The translations under genes were made by a program, and so were the position numbers. Below are positions 7,006-16,034 of a DNA stretch of 64,000 nt, piece by piece. The stretch is from Paenibacillus antri (GTDB taxonomy: Bacteria; Bacillota; Bacilli; Paenibacillales; YIM-B00363): assembly GCF_005765165.1 (NCBI RefSeq), contig NZ_VCIW01000001.1, forward strand, positions 248,001-312,000, read 5' to 3'. Position 1 is the stretch's first letter, and every line of letters begins with the position of its first letter. Under the pieces are notes generated by a model, which was not told the DNA's origin, searched no databases, and saw only the letters and a list, made by a program, of their open reading frames with translations.

Positions 7006-8049
7006 ATGAAGCGTACGGCCGCCACGATGCAAATCGCGTTCACGTACATCGGAACCGTCGTCGGAGCCGGATTTGCCACAGGGCAAGAAATCTTGCAATT
7101 TTTCACGAAATACGGCAGCGTCGCCCTCGTAACGATTCTAGTGTCGACCGGGCTGTTCATCTGGTTAGGAACGAAGGTCATGCTGCTTGCGAACGAAATC
7201 GGGGCAGCGTCTTACGAGGATTTAAACAAGCATCTGTTCGGCGCGAAGTGGGGCGAGCGGTTTTCGCTGCTGATGCTCGTCGAACTGTTTTCGGTCGCCA
7301 TCGTCATGCTGGCCGGAGCCGGCTCCGTCTTCAGAGAGCAGCTCGGCATGTCGTTCCTGCTCGGCATCGGCGTTACCTTAGCGCTCGGGTATGTCGTCAT
7401 TATGGGAGGCATGAAGGGCATCATGGCGGTCAATTCCGTCGTCGTGCCGATCATGCTCGCGTTTACGGGCATCGTGTTTTACCGAACGACGCAGAACGCC
7501 GACTTCCTGACGTTCGAGTGGCTGCATCAGGACGATCCCTACCTCCCCGGGCGCGCCTGGATCGCCCCGCTCCTGTACTCGGCGTTCAACCTCGCGTCGG
7601 CGCAGGCGGTGCTCGTGCCGCTCGGCGCGGCGGTGAAGGACCGGACCGCGATTCGTCTCGGCGGCGCGATCGGCGGCGTCGGCCTCGGGGCGCTGCTGCT
7701 CGTCGGGCACATCTCGCTGTCGACGCACGCGCCGGTCATTTTCCAATACGAAATCCCCATGGGCCTCGTCGTGGCCGGCATGGGGACCGCCATCCATCTT
7801 ATGTATTTGCTGCTCATTTACGCCGAGATCTTCACGACGTTCATCGCGAACATCTTCGGTCTGTCGCTCCAGCTGGAGCAGCGGCTTCGCATGAAGCGGC
7901 GAACGATCGTCGTCCTGGCGCTCATCCTCTGCTTCGGCATCAGCTTCGTCGGCTTCAAAGCGCTGCTCTCGACGCTGTACCCGTTCTTCGGGGTGTTAAG
8001 CTTGATTTGGTTCGCGATGATCGTCGTCCGGCAGCGCAGCTCCGCCTGA
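7006..8049 (+). CDS. ykvI: YkvI-family membrane protein (APC/LeuT-like)
   Basis: A 347-residue polytopic protein with about ten hydrophobic segments. The start at 7006 has an AGGGGGG site 6 bases upstream. The N-terminal TYIGTVVGAGFATGQEILQFF segment, with its broken Gly-rich helix, matches the YkvI/APC superfamily substrate-binding helix 1. Family members are uncharacterised transporters, presumably moving a small solute with an ion gradient. Its last 54 bp overlap the convergent membrane protein gene at 7996-8454. Two CCTTGTACTA copies lie at about 6940 and 6969 upstream; their role is unknown. Confidence 0.85.
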   Translation: MKRTAATMQIAFTYIGTVVGAGFATGQEILQFFTKYGSVALVTILVSTGLFIWLGTKVMLLANEIGAASYEDLNKHLFGAKWGERFSLLMLVELFSVAIVMLAGAGSVFREQLGMSFLLGIGVTLALGYVVIMGGMKGIMAVNSVVVPIMLAFTGIVFYRTTQNADFLTFEWLHQDDPYLPGRAWIAPLLYSAFNLASAQAVLVPLGAAVKDRTAIRLGGAIGGVGLGALLLVGHISLSTHAPVIFQYEIPMGLVVAGMGTAIHLMYLLLIYAEIFTTFIANIFGLSLQLEQRLRMKRRTIVVLALILCFGISFVGFKALLSTLYPFFGVLSLIWFAMIVVRQRSSA

Positions 8050-8454
8050 CGCGGCTCCGGCTGCGGCGGCTCCCGCTTCCCCGCCGCCCGTCCCGGCTCT
8101 CTCCTCCGCCGCTTCCTCCCGCTCGCCGAGCAGCCGGAACGTCATGCCGAGCCGCACGAACAGGAAGACGCCCGCCAGCGCGTTGTAGACGAGGCCGGAC
8201 AGCAAGTACCCGTAATGGTAATACGGATACGCGTCGCGGTCTTTCATGACGCCTGCGACGTCCGCCAGCAAAAACAGCGTGCCGATCAGAAACACGGCAA
8301 GAATCAAGTAGTCGAACACGGTCCATCGTCCGAGCGCGGTCCGCACGGCTTCGCGCCTTGCGCCGAACGCCATGTACGCGGCGAACACGCCGAAGCCCGT
8401 CACCAGCAGCGCGATGACCGCCGCGGCGCCGGCCAACATCGAGTACAAATCCAT
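7996..8454 (-). CDS. Hypothetical membrane protein, four TM segments
   Basis: 152 residues starting at the ATG at 8454 behind GGAGGGAG. Four hydrophobic segments are visible (MLAGAAAVIALLVTGFGVFA, YLILAVFLIGTLFLLADV, a Tyr-rich stretch into LLSGLVYNALAGVFLFV), followed by a charged, Ala/Gly-rich cytoplasmic tail. No family is recognised. The tail is coded antisense to the last 54 bp of the YkvI-like gene, so its low-complexity end may be a recent extension. It follows the 131-residue single-TM protein gene by 24 bp, probably as one operon. Confidence 0.75.
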   Translation of the reverse strand: MDLYSMLAGAAAVIALLVTGFGVFAAYMAFGARREAVRTALGRWTVFDYLILAVFLIGTLFLLADVAGVMKDRDAYPYYHYGYLLSGLVYNALAGVFLFVRLGMTFRLLGEREEAAEERAGTGGGEAGAAAAGAASGGAALPDDDHREPNQA

Positions 8455-8478
8455 GAAAGCTCCCTCCGTTCCGATTCG

Positions 8479-8874
8479 TTACATTGTCGTCATACGGTAC
8501 GCCAGCCAGACGAGGACGGCGAACGCCGCCGCCGGCAAGCAAGACAGAAGGTAGGGCCACGCCTTCGCGGGCGGCAGCGGCGCCGGGCGCAGCAGCAGCT
8601 TCGCGAGCCGTTCGGCCGGCAGGCGCTCCGCCGTCGGCGCCGGCTCCGGCTCGCGGGTCGCCGGCTTCGGCGCTCCGCCCGGGGCGAAGTCGGACAGCGT
8701 TCCGCCGCTCGGGCTCGGACGCGCCTTCCCCTTGTCCTGCATGTGAATCGTCCCGCTCTTCCAGCCGACGCGATATGTGATTTTGCGCGGATCTTCCTCC
8801 GCCTTGCCCGGCACGATCGGCTTGCCTTGGACGAACGGCTTGCCCGGTACGGGCGGCTTGCGGCGATCGGTCAT
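8479..8874 (-). CDS. Hypothetical protein with one C-terminal TM segment
   Basis: 131 residues from the ATG at 8874, preceded by GAGGAGGTG. The N-terminus has three PGKP-type repeats (VPGKP, VQGKP, VPGKA), then a short basic region ITYRVGWKSGTIHM, a Pro/Ala/Glu-rich linker and a C-terminal hydrophobic segment (YLLSCLPAAAFAVLVWLAY). It is probably a tail-anchored membrane protein. It is the first gene of a two-gene unit with the four-TM protein downstream. Function unknown. Confidence 0.7.
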   Translation of the reverse strand: MTDRRKPPVPGKPFVQGKPIVPGKAEEDPRKITYRVGWKSGTIHMQDKGKARPSPSGGTLSDFAPGGAPKPATREPEPAPTAERLPAERLAKLLLRPAPLPPAKAWPYLLSCLPAAAFAVLVWLAYRMTTM

Positions 8875-9026
8875 GCGGCTGCACCTCCTCGTGTTGTTTG
8901 GCGCTCCGGTTGCGCGGTTGTGCGACAGTGCGGTTTTGCGCTTGAAAGCGAACGCACCGTTTGGATACAATATGAAACAAATCCTAAGTTTCGAACAACA
9001 AACGAAAAAGGCGGTGGAATTCCTCT

Positions 9027-9812
9027 ATGAGCAATCACGCCGGATCTCCGCAACCCGTCGTCGCCATTACGGGCGGCGCCCAAGGCATCGGCCGGGCGCT
9101 CGCGTACGCTTTCGCGAAGCGCGGGTACGCGGTCTCGATCGCCGATCCCGACAAGGACGCCGGCTTCGAGGTCATTCGCGAAATTCGCCGCTTCGACGGC
9201 AAGGGCGTCTACCTCGCGGCGGACGTCAGCCGCGAAGAGGACGTCGAGCGCTGGATGCGGGTCACCCTGGCCGAGCTCGGCGGCGTCCACGCGCTTATTA
9301 ACAACGCGGGCATCGGCCGCGGCGGCGACCCGCTGGAGCTCGACGTCGCCGAGTGGGACCGCGTCATCGGCGTCAACCTGCGCGGAACGTTCCTCTGCTC
9401 CCGCGCCGCGGGACGCATCATGAAGCGGCAGCGGCGCGGCGCGATCGTCAATATCGCTTCGACGCGGGCGCTCATGTCCGAGCCGCATACGGAGGCGTAC
9501 GCCGCATCCAAGGGCGGCATTCTCGCGCTGACGCACGCGCTGGCCGTCAGTCTCGGCCCCCATGGCGTCCGCGTCAACGCGGTGTCGCCCGGCTGGATCG
9601 AGACGCGCGACTGGCAATACAGCGCCCGCGCGACGGAGCCGGTCCACTCCGATCGGGACCGATCGCAGCATCCCGTCGGCCGCGTCGGCAAGCCCGAGGA
9701 CATCGCCGAGGCGTGCCTGTTCCTCGTCAGCGACGAGACGTCCGGGTTTCTCACCGGACAGAACCTCGTCATCGACGGCGGCATGACCGTGAAGATGATC
9801 TACGAGGAATGA
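9027..9812 (+). CDS. Short-chain dehydrogenase/reductase
   Basis: 261 residues, the classical SDR length, cytoplasmic and NAD(P)-dependent. Visible motifs are the cofactor-binding TGGAQGIG near the N-terminus, NNAG, the catalytic Ser in NIAST and the YAASK active site (Tyr-X3-Lys), followed by PGWIET and the C-terminal FLTGQNLVIDGGM. An acidic residue at the end of beta-2 (SIADPD) suggests NAD(H) preference. The overall pattern is that of glucose-1-dehydrogenase/3-oxoacyl reductase-like SDRs; the substrate cannot be told from sequence. It converges with the glycosyltransferase gene with 15 bp between stops. Confidence 0.9.
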   Translation: MSNHAGSPQPVVAITGGAQGIGRALAYAFAKRGYAVSIADPDKDAGFEVIREIRRFDGKGVYLAADVSREEDVERWMRVTLAELGGVHALINNAGIGRGGDPLELDVAEWDRVIGVNLRGTFLCSRAAGRIMKRQRRGAIVNIASTRALMSEPHTEAYAASKGGILALTHALAVSLGPHGVRVNAVSPGWIETRDWQYSARATEPVHSDRDRSQHPVGRVGKPEDIAEACLFLVSDETSGFLTGQNLVIDGGMTVKMIYEE

Positions 9813-9827
9813 TCCCCGCCGGCGCCG

Positions 9828-10961
9828 TCAGTCCCCGAGCTCCGCGGCGCCTACATACAGCCGCTTCAGCTGGCGAATGACGCGGTTGAGCGAATACGTC
9901 GACTTCGCCTTCTCGTAAGCGGCTCTGGACAGCTCGTAGCGGAAGGACGGGTCGACGACGACCTGCTCGAGGGCGTCCGCGAGCGCGCCGGCGTCGTTGA
10001 CGGGTACCAGCAGCCCGTTCACGCCGTGATCGATCTGCTCGCTGATGCCCCCGACGTCGGTGCCGACGAGCGCCAGCCAGCACAGCGCCGCTTCGGCGAA
10101 CACGTTCCCGAACGCCTCCGCGCGCGACGGCAGGACGAACACGTCGAAGAACGGCATGAATTCCTCCGGATGAAGCATATAGCCGTAGAAGACGATATCG
10201 TCATAGACGCCGAGCGTCTTGGCGAGCTCCTCCAGCTCCTCTCGCATCGGTCCGTCGCCGATAATATGAAGCATGAACGGCAGCTCGCGCCGCTTCAGCT
10301 CCGCGCACGCCCGCAGCAAAATGTCCAAACCTTTCGCCGGGACGAGCCGGCACATCGTGATGAGCTGCGGGACTTCGTTTTCGTGGGCCATCGGCTTGAA
10401 CCGCTTCTCGTCGAACCCGTTGCGAATGACGAGAATGCGCTCCGGGTGCTTCACGTACGCGCTCATGTACGTCTTGAACGCCTCCGATACCGTCATGAGC
10501 CGATCCACCTGATGCTCGAGCTCTCCGTAGAGCGACGTCAAAAATTGCTCCTCCGGCCCGCCCTCCTCGATGCGCCCGTTCAGCAGCAGCTCCTTCTCGA
10601 AGCTGGAGTGCACCGTCATGAGCACCGGGGTGTCCGGGAACAGCTTCTTCATGACGAGCGCCGCCACCGGATGGTGCGCGTGAATGACGTCGTAGCTTCC
10701 CTTGACTCTAAGCTTCGTCCACCATTCGTAATCTTTCAAGATTTGCATATATCTATCGACGATCGGCACGCCCGCGTACCGTCTCCAATCGAACGTTGCG
10801 AATTCGAAGCTGCCGGCGCCCTTCCCCCGCACCCGCTTCGGGATCGAAAACAACTCCATGCCCCAACCCATCCGAACGAACCGTTCTTGCACATACGGTA
10901 CCATCGAAGATACCCCGCCCGGCTGTTCCGGCGGAAAAAACAACGCCTGCAACACGTTCAC
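9828..10961 (-). CDS. Glycosyltransferase family 4 protein
   Basis: 377 residues from a GTG at 10961 with an AAGGAGGGG site; in-frame codons further upstream lack a ribosome site. It is a GT-B fold: the N-terminal domain carries PPEQPGGVSSMVPYV and HAHHPVAALVMKKLF, and the C-terminal domain carries the donor-binding CRLVPAKGLDILLRA, IIGDGP and the PSRAEAFGNVFAEA (E-X7-E) motif. It probably transfers a sugar from a nucleotide donor to a cell-surface or small-molecule acceptor. No other glycan genes adjoin it, so the acceptor is unknown. Confidence 0.88.
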   Translation of the reverse strand: MNVLQALFFPPEQPGGVSSMVPYVQERFVRMGWGMELFSIPKRVRGKGAGSFEFATFDWRRYAGVPIVDRYMQILKDYEWWTKLRVKGSYDVIHAHHPVAALVMKKLFPDTPVLMTVHSSFEKELLLNGRIEEGGPEEQFLTSLYGELEHQVDRLMTVSEAFKTYMSAYVKHPERILVIRNGFDEKRFKPMAHENEVPQLITMCRLVPAKGLDILLRACAELKRRELPFMLHIIGDGPMREELEELAKTLGVYDDIVFYGYMLHPEEFMPFFDVFVLPSRAEAFGNVFAEAALCWLALVGTDVGGISEQIDHGVNGLLVPVNDAGALADALEQVVVDPSFRYELSRAAYEKAKSTYSLNRVIRQLKRLYVGAAELGD

Positions 10962-11113
10962 GGCCGTCCCCTCCTTGATGCATAGAAAACCTACTTTAAG
11001 GATACCGAAAAAAGACGCCAGGGACAACGAAAAGGTCTGAGGCGTTTTCCGGAAGACGAAGCTGTCGAATTCTGTTACAATATGGGGGAATTCCCGAAGG
11101 AGGGTCGACTCCC

Positions 11114-12334
11114 TTGGCCAGCGAGTTATTTTTCGGATCGTCCGGCGGCATCGTCTCGGCGTTGATGATCCTGCTGATGTTGTTCCTGATGACGGCCATG
11201 TCCCTCAGACTCATGCTGTCCCGCAAGAAGAAAGCGTACTTCTCGCTGACGTTCTCGCTGCTCTTGATCGCCGTCCAATACGCCGCGGTCGTCGCGATCG
11301 GCGCCAGGCCCGACGCCGGCGACGGCGGCGCTTATCTCGTGAACGGTCTGCAGACGCTGTCGTTCATCGCGTTGAACGTCGGCTTATATCAGCTTTATAA
11401 TCCAACCAAGCGGAAGGTGACGTTCCTCGCGTATCTCGGGACGATTCTAACGTTGCTCATCCTCGGCGCCCGCTATTACGCCGCGTCCGAGCTGTTTCCG
11501 GACCCCGCGGCCGCCGCGTCCGTCCAGGCGAACGCGTTCCTGAACGTGTGGATGGACATTTATTTATACGCGCTTATCTTCTTCTGCTTCTATTTCGTAA
11601 CGCCTTCGGTCGGACAGACGGCGAAGTACCAGACGGCGCTCGTCGTTTATTTCTTGACGCATTCCGCCGCGGTTCTGAACAGCTACATATACGACGAGGG
11701 CGCGACGGGGCTGCGGTTCGCCGAGCATTTCCTGCCCGTCGTCTTTTTCTTCATCGTGTTTCTCTTCATCTTCGAACGGGTATTGGAGCTAATGCAGGCG
11801 GTCTATCACTCGTCCATCACGGACGGGCTGACGGGCTTGTACAACCGCCGGTTTTTCATGCGTCGGCTGCAGCAGTACCTGCAAGGAGGCGTCGCCGTGG
11901 GCGTCATCTTCACGGATATCGATAACTTCAAGAAGCTTAACGATACGAAGGGGCATCAGCAAGGGGACGAGGCGCTGCGGAAGGTGGCGTCGATCGTGCT
12001 CGAGATCGCCGAAGACATCGGCCTCGGCGGGCGGTACGGCGGCGAAGAGATCGTCATGATCGTCGCCGATCCGAAGCTCGACCCGGGCAAGGTCGCGGAG
12101 CGGCTGCGCGCGCGCGTCGAAGCCGAAGCGGGCGTCACCGTCAGCGTCGGTTGGGCGAAGTACCGCAAGGGCGTGACGGCCGAGCAGCTGACGAAGCAGG
12201 CGGACGAAGCGATGTACGTGTCGAAGAAGACGGGGAAAAATCGCGTCACCGCGTATAAGCCCGGCATGACGGCGGCCGGACTCCCGCCGCTGTCGGGACC
12301 GCCGCGCGCGAGCCAGTCGTTGCCGATAGAGTGA
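11114..12334 (+). CDS. Membrane diguanylate cyclase (GGDEF domain)
   Basis: 406 residues from a TTG with a GAAGGAGGG site about 10 bases upstream. Roughly seven hydrophobic segments (residues 10-225) are followed by a GGDEF domain: DGLTGLYNRRFF, FTDIDNFKKLND and the active-site RYGGEEI, then ADEAMYVSKKTGKNRV. The A-site is intact, so it should make cyclic di-GMP from GTP in response to a signal sensed in the membrane. The classic RxxD inhibitory site is not evident just before GGEEI. A short Pro-rich tail follows. The next 220 bp hold inverted repeats only. Confidence 0.9.
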   Translation: MASELFFGSSGGIVSALMILLMLFLMTAMSLRLMLSRKKKAYFSLTFSLLLIAVQYAAVVAIGARPDAGDGGAYLVNGLQTLSFIALNVGLYQLYNPTKRKVTFLAYLGTILTLLILGARYYAASELFPDPAAAASVQANAFLNVWMDIYLYALIFFCFYFVTPSVGQTAKYQTALVVYFLTHSAAVLNSYIYDEGATGLRFAEHFLPVVFFFIVFLFIFERVLELMQAVYHSSITDGLTGLYNRRFFMRRLQQYLQGGVAVGVIFTDIDNFKKLNDTKGHQQGDEALRKVASIVLEIAEDIGLGGRYGGEEIVMIVADPKLDPGKVAERLRARVEAEAGVTVSVGWAKYRKGVTAEQLTKQADEAMYVSKKTGKNRVTAYKPGMTAAGLPPLSGPPRASQSLPIE

Positions 12335-12360
12335 TCGGCGGATGGCCGGTCCGCGCGAAA

Positions 12361-12545
12361 GGGAATTCCTCCCGTCCAAGCGCTTCCTTGCTCGGTAAAC
12401 CTGCGCCTGAAACGGAAAACCTCCCGTCCATTTCGCCGAAAGCGACGACATGCCGCGAATTCGTGCGAATAGACGGGAGGTTTTCCCGTTCGATAAGCGA
12501 TTTCCCCTTATGAAGCTTGAATAAGCAGGAGGTTTTCCCGTTCGG
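12361..12545. repeat. GGGAAAACCTCCC inverted-repeat cluster, locus 1
   Basis: A perfect 15-bp inverted repeat (GGAAAACCTCCCGTC at 12414-12428 and its complement at 12472-12486) plus two partial copies (12361-12377 and 12526-12543) fill the space between the GGDEF gene and the convergent acetyltransferase gene. In RNA it would form a stem ending in GGTTTTCCC, so it may work as a bidirectional terminator. The same family recurs at 25.6, 39.4 and 43.2 kb. Confidence 0.8.
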
Positions 12546-12554
12546 ATCCGGGCT

Positions 12555-13118
12555 TCACCCGCGGCGAAGGTACAGCTCCCGGTACTCGCGCGCCAGCATG
12601 CTCATGAGGATCGAGTCATGATATTCGTGATCGTAATAGAGCGCCTCCCGCTGCACGCCCTCCCGCCGGAAGCCGAGCTTCTCGTAAGCGCGGATCGCCC
12701 GTTCGTTATACGCGAACACGTTCAGCTCGATCCGATGCAGATTGACGATGCCGAAGCCGTAATCGAGCATGAGCCGCATCGCCTCCGAGCCGTACCCGCG
12801 CCCCGTGCGCCCCGGGTTCAGGGCGATTCGCACGTTCGCGCTGCGGTTCATCGCGTCGATGTTCTGCAGCGCCACGTCGCCGATCGGCTCGTCGGTATCG
12901 TTCGCCGCGATCAAGAGCAGCACGCCGGAACGGTCCTGCGCTTTCCCCGCGATATAGTTCGCAATCTGCTCTCGCGTATAATGCAGCTGCGTCCCCGTCA
13001 GCTTCCGATTTTCGTCGTCGTACAAGCTTTGGAAATACCATTCCGCGTCCTCCGCCTCGATCGGGCGAAGGTATACGTTCTCTCCTCGCAAAAAACGCGC
13101 CGGGCGAGCCCGTTCCAT
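12555..13118 (-). CDS. GNAT-family N-acetyltransferase (RimJ/RimL-like)
   Basis: About 187 residues. Starts are possible at 13151 (TTG), 13127 (ATG) and 13118 (ATG); the GGAGG at 13130-13134 is too close to 13127, so 13118 is given. The domain opens with VYLRPIEAEDAEWYFQSLYD and carries the acetyl-CoA-binding motif GRTGRGYGSEAMRLML, then NLHRIELNVFAYNERAIRAYEKLGFR, typical of the RimJ/RimL branch. It acetylates an amino group on a protein, amino acid or small molecule; the substrate is unknown. It is transcribed away from the MocR-type regulator. Confidence 0.87.
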   Translation of the reverse strand: MERARPARFLRGENVYLRPIEAEDAEWYFQSLYDDENRKLTGTQLHYTREQIANYIAGKAQDRSGVLLLIAANDTDEPIGDVALQNIDAMNRSANVRIALNPGRTGRGYGSEAMRLMLDYGFGIVNLHRIELNVFAYNERAIRAYEKLGFRREGVQREALYYDHEYHDSILMSMLAREYRELYLRRG

Positions 13119-13262
13119 AGACGTCATATCCTCCAACGTTCCTTCCTTCAACTAGAAAATAATAGATTCGCTTCCCTTAGTTTATTCTCGTTCTGTATAC
13201 TCTGAAATAGACAGTTTACAACAAAACCGGACGACAGACGTCGAACAACCAAGGTGATCCTC

Positions 13263-14711
13263 ATGGCCTTCAAGCTGCCCGACCTTCGAAGAGAGCCGCA
13301 GTATATCGCAATCTATGAATCTATGAAAGAAGACATCGTTCGCGGACGGGCCGCCGAACGCGAGCGGCTGCCGTCGATCCGAAAGCTTGCGGCCTCGTTG
13401 TCGGTCAGCGTGACGCCGGTGGAAACCGCGTACGCGCAGCTCGTCGCCGAAGGCTTCGTCGAGAATCGGCCGCGGCAAGGGTACTATGTCCTGCCGCTTC
13501 CCGAGACGTACGGCAGGCTCCGCCTCGAGACGACGGAACCCGCGGCCGACGGCCCGGGCCCGATCCAAGCCGCGCCGTCGTCACTCGGAGCGGAACCGTC
13601 CTTCGCGTTCGACTTCCACTTATCGAAGAACGACTTCGCCTCCTTCCCCTACGACGCCTGGAAGAAGCTGTACAACCGGGTGCTTCGGGAGGAGGGGAGG
13701 GAGCTGCTCTTTTACGGCGACCCCCAGGGGGAATACGGACTTCGACGCGAGATCGCCCGCTATTTGGCTTCGTTCCGCGGCGTCGTCTGCGGGCCGGAGC
13801 GAATCGTCGTCGGCGCCGAGCAGTTCGTGCTGATGTCGCTGCTTGCGATGATGCTGCGCGAGCGGGTTACCGCGCTCGCGACGGAGGAGCCCGGCTACCG
13901 GCTCGTCCCGGCCACGTTCGCGTCGTTCGGCGTTCGGATCGCTCCGATCGAGCTGGACGAGCACGGACTCGACGTAACGCGGCTGTACGAGAGCGGGGCG
14001 CAGGCGGTCTGCGTCTCCCCGTCCCACCAGTTCCCGCTCGGCATCGTCATGCCCGTCGCCAGAAGATTGCAGCTGCTCGAGTGGGCGCGGGAGACCGGCG
14101 GCTATATCGTCGAAGACGACTACGGGGGAGAATTCCGTTACGCCGGCCAACCGATCCCTGCGCTGCAGGGTCTCGTTCCGAACGACCGCGTTATCTATCT
14201 CGGCGGCTTCTCGCAAGCGTTCGCCCCGGACGTATGCTTGCATTACATGGTGCTTCCGTCCGAGCTCGTCGACCGGTTTCGAGCGCTGCGCCGCCACCTT
14301 TTATTCGAGCCGTCCGCTTCCCGCATTCAGCAGCGGGTCATGGAGCGTTTCATTCGTAACGGCTCGTTCGAGAAACATATTCGGAAGATGCGAACGGTGT
14401 ACCGAAGGAAGAACGAGGCGCTGGTCGCGGCGCTGAGAAGCCGATTCCGCGGGGCGGCGACGGTCATCGGCTTTCAGGCGGGCCTGCACGTCATCCTGAA
14501 GCTCCGCGCCGTTGCAAGCGAAGACGAACTGCTGCAAGCGGCCGCGGCGGCGGGCGTCCTCGTCGCTTCCGCCGCGTTCTACTGGGAGCCTCGGGAGACG
14601 TCGGACGAACGCGCGTTCATTATCGGCTTCGGCGCCGTCCCGCTGGAGAAGATCGACGCAGGCGTCGCCCGGCTTCGCGAGGCGTGGACGCCTTATTTGG
14701 GCGGTCTATGA
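13263..14711 (+). CDS. MocR-type GntR regulator with degenerate PLP site
   Basis: 482 residues; ATG at 13263 with AAGGTGAT upstream. Residues 10-75 are a GntR winged helix (LPSIRKLAASLSVSVTPVETAY), residues 110-480 an aminotransferase fold I domain (PSHQFPLGIVMPVARRLQLL, VEDDYGGEFRY). Canonical MocR/GabR proteins bind PLP through the lysine of a GTFSK-type motif; here the equivalent reads GGFSQAFAP, with Gln at residue 318 (codon CAA at 14214-14216). The usual YDSE is YGGE. It should still bind DNA as a head-to-tail dimer, but cannot form the usual internal aldimine. Its target is unknown; the divergent acetyltransferase gene is a candidate. Confidence 0.87.
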   Translation: MAFKLPDLRREPQYIAIYESMKEDIVRGRAAERERLPSIRKLAASLSVSVTPVETAYAQLVAEGFVENRPRQGYYVLPLPETYGRLRLETTEPAADGPGPIQAAPSSLGAEPSFAFDFHLSKNDFASFPYDAWKKLYNRVLREEGRELLFYGDPQGEYGLRREIARYLASFRGVVCGPERIVVGAEQFVLMSLLAMMLRERVTALATEEPGYRLVPATFASFGVRIAPIELDEHGLDVTRLYESGAQAVCVSPSHQFPLGIVMPVARRLQLLEWARETGGYIVEDDYGGEFRYAGQPIPALQGLVPNDRVIYLGGFSQAFAPDVCLHYMVLPSELVDRFRALRRHLLFEPSASRIQQRVMERFIRNGSFEKHIRKMRTVYRRKNEALVAALRSRFRGAATVIGFQAGLHVILKLRAVASEDELLQAAAAAGVLVASAAFYWEPRETSDERAFIIGFGAVPLEKIDAGVARLREAWTPYLGGL

Positions 14712-14768
14712 AACTATTTTCACGATCATTAGTATTATTAGGTATTTACTGCTGCGGAGGTGAGGGAC

Positions 14769-15212
14769 ATGCGGCGACGCGTATGGCGCTATGCCGGTAC
14801 GATGCTGCTGGCTTCCGGCTTGGCGGGCATCGCCCCGCTTCAGGCGCAGGCGGAGGGGTTATGGGACCGGGTGAAGGACGTCTATCATATGCCGGAGACG
14901 ATGGACCGACTGGAAGAGAAGCTGGCCGAGACGATCCGTCAATCGGAGGAAGCGGCGGAACAGTTCCGCGAAACTCAAAGCCTGTTGATGGAGGAAAACG
15001 AAGCGCTGCGTCGAACGAACGAATCGCTCGAAGCGCGCCTTCTGGCGGCGGAAGCCACGATCGCGGACCAGCGTGCGGCCGCATCGCGTTGGACGCGGCT
15101 GCTGGCGACGGCGGCGGCGCTGCTGCTGCTCTATTTCGCGCTCGCCCGCCTGCTTCGCTTCTTCGTGTGGCGGAGAGAGCATAAGGCGGCGAAGGGCGGC
15201 GGTTCCGTATGA
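14769..15212 (+). CDS. Exported coiled-coil protein with C-terminal TM segment
   Basis: 147 residues; ATG at 14769 sits 8 bases after GGAGG. The N-terminus is a signal peptide-like segment (GTMLLASGLAGIAPLQAQA), followed by a long charged helix predicted as coiled coil (residues 45-105, Glu/Arg/Gln-rich heptads) and a C-terminal hydrophobic segment (LLATAAALLLLYFALARLL) with basic residues after it. The likely topology is a membrane-anchored extracytoplasmic coiled coil. Its stop overlaps the AIM24 gene by 4 bp, so the two are coupled. Function unknown. Confidence 0.72.
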   Translation: MRRRVWRYAGTMLLASGLAGIAPLQAQAEGLWDRVKDVYHMPETMDRLEEKLAETIRQSEEAAEQFRETQSLLMEENEALRRTNESLEARLLAAEATIADQRAAASRWTRLLATAAALLLLYFALARLLRFFVWRREHKAAKGGGSV

Positions 15213-15892
15213 CGCCGTCCGATACGTCCGCGCTCGCGAAGCTCGACATCGAACGGAACGCCTCGGTCCACGTCTTGCATCCGAAGCAGATCGCGGCGTT
15301 CCGGGGGGCTTCCTCCCAGCGGAAGGACCGATTGCTTGCGCTCGGCGACATGTACCGCAAGAAGAAATGGCTGGAATCCGTCGTCGAAGGCCCCGCCGAG
15401 CTGTGGATCGGCCTGCCGAGGGGCTTTTCGTATAGCACGCTGGAGATCGGGACGGAGAGCAGCTTGTTGTTTCTTTTTCGCAATGTGCTGCATTATCCGG
15501 CCGGCATGACGATGTCGACGACCTGGCTGCCCGTTCGGAAAGCGCTCGCCGCCGGCGATCTCATGCGCGTCCGCTTCGCCGGTCCCGGCACGATCGGACT
15601 CGTCTCCAGCGGCCCGTTGGTCGAGGTCGAGCTTCATCCGACGGAGCCGGCGTTCGTCGACGTTCGCTCGCTCGTCGCCTTTCCGAAGGAATGCTCGCTC
15701 CGGCTGGCCGTATACGGCAACTCGTTGGCAAGCCAGCATATGCCTTATCAATGGCAGATGACCGGCACCGGAAGCGCGCTCGTTCAATCGTGCGTGCCGA
15801 ACGCCCGGCTCGAAGCGGAGACGGATCATGACAGCTTCTTCCGCCGCGTGCTTCGGGAGATCGTGCCGTTCGGCGGCGTGTTGTTTAAATAA
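15209..15892 (+). CDS. AIM24 family protein
   Basis: 227 residues from the ATG in the ATGA overlap. The C-terminal two thirds have the AIM24 (DUF124/TIGR00266-like) beta-rich pattern: GPGTIGLVSSGPLVEVELHP, FVDVRSLVAFPKECSLRLAVYG and a final aromatic/basic segment. AIM24-domain proteins form trapezoid-shaped beta-barrel folds; their bacterial roles are poorly defined. Coupling to the membrane coiled-coil protein suggests the pair acts at the membrane surface. It is soluble, with no signal peptide. Confidence 0.82.
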   Translation: MTPSDTSALAKLDIERNASVHVLHPKQIAAFRGASSQRKDRLLALGDMYRKKKWLESVVEGPAELWIGLPRGFSYSTLEIGTESSLLFLFRNVLHYPAGMTMSTTWLPVRKALAAGDLMRVRFAGPGTIGLVSSGPLVEVELHPTEPAFVDVRSLVAFPKECSLRLAVYGNSLASQHMPYQWQMTGTGSALVQSCVPNARLEAETDHDSFFRRVLREIVPFGGVLFK

Positions 15893-15963
15893 TCGGCTTG
15901 GCTGCGAAAAGGAAATCTCGGCGATAGCCGCATTTTCCGCTTATCGTTGCGGTTCGAGCAATA

Positions 15964-16021
15964 AAAAGTCCCGGCCCGCAGAACCTGTTCCGCTAAGAAC
16001 AGAGTCTACAGACTGGGACTT
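15964..16021 (-). terminator. Terminator downstream of the GNAT gene at 16035-16547
   Basis: On the minus strand a long stem with AAGTCCCAG at its base and CCGGGACTT closing it is followed by TTTTATTG. The interior contains a second small stem-loop. It lies in the convergent gap after the AIM24 gene and could serve both directions. Confidence 0.55.
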
Positions 16022-16034
16022 GAGTTCAAACTTG

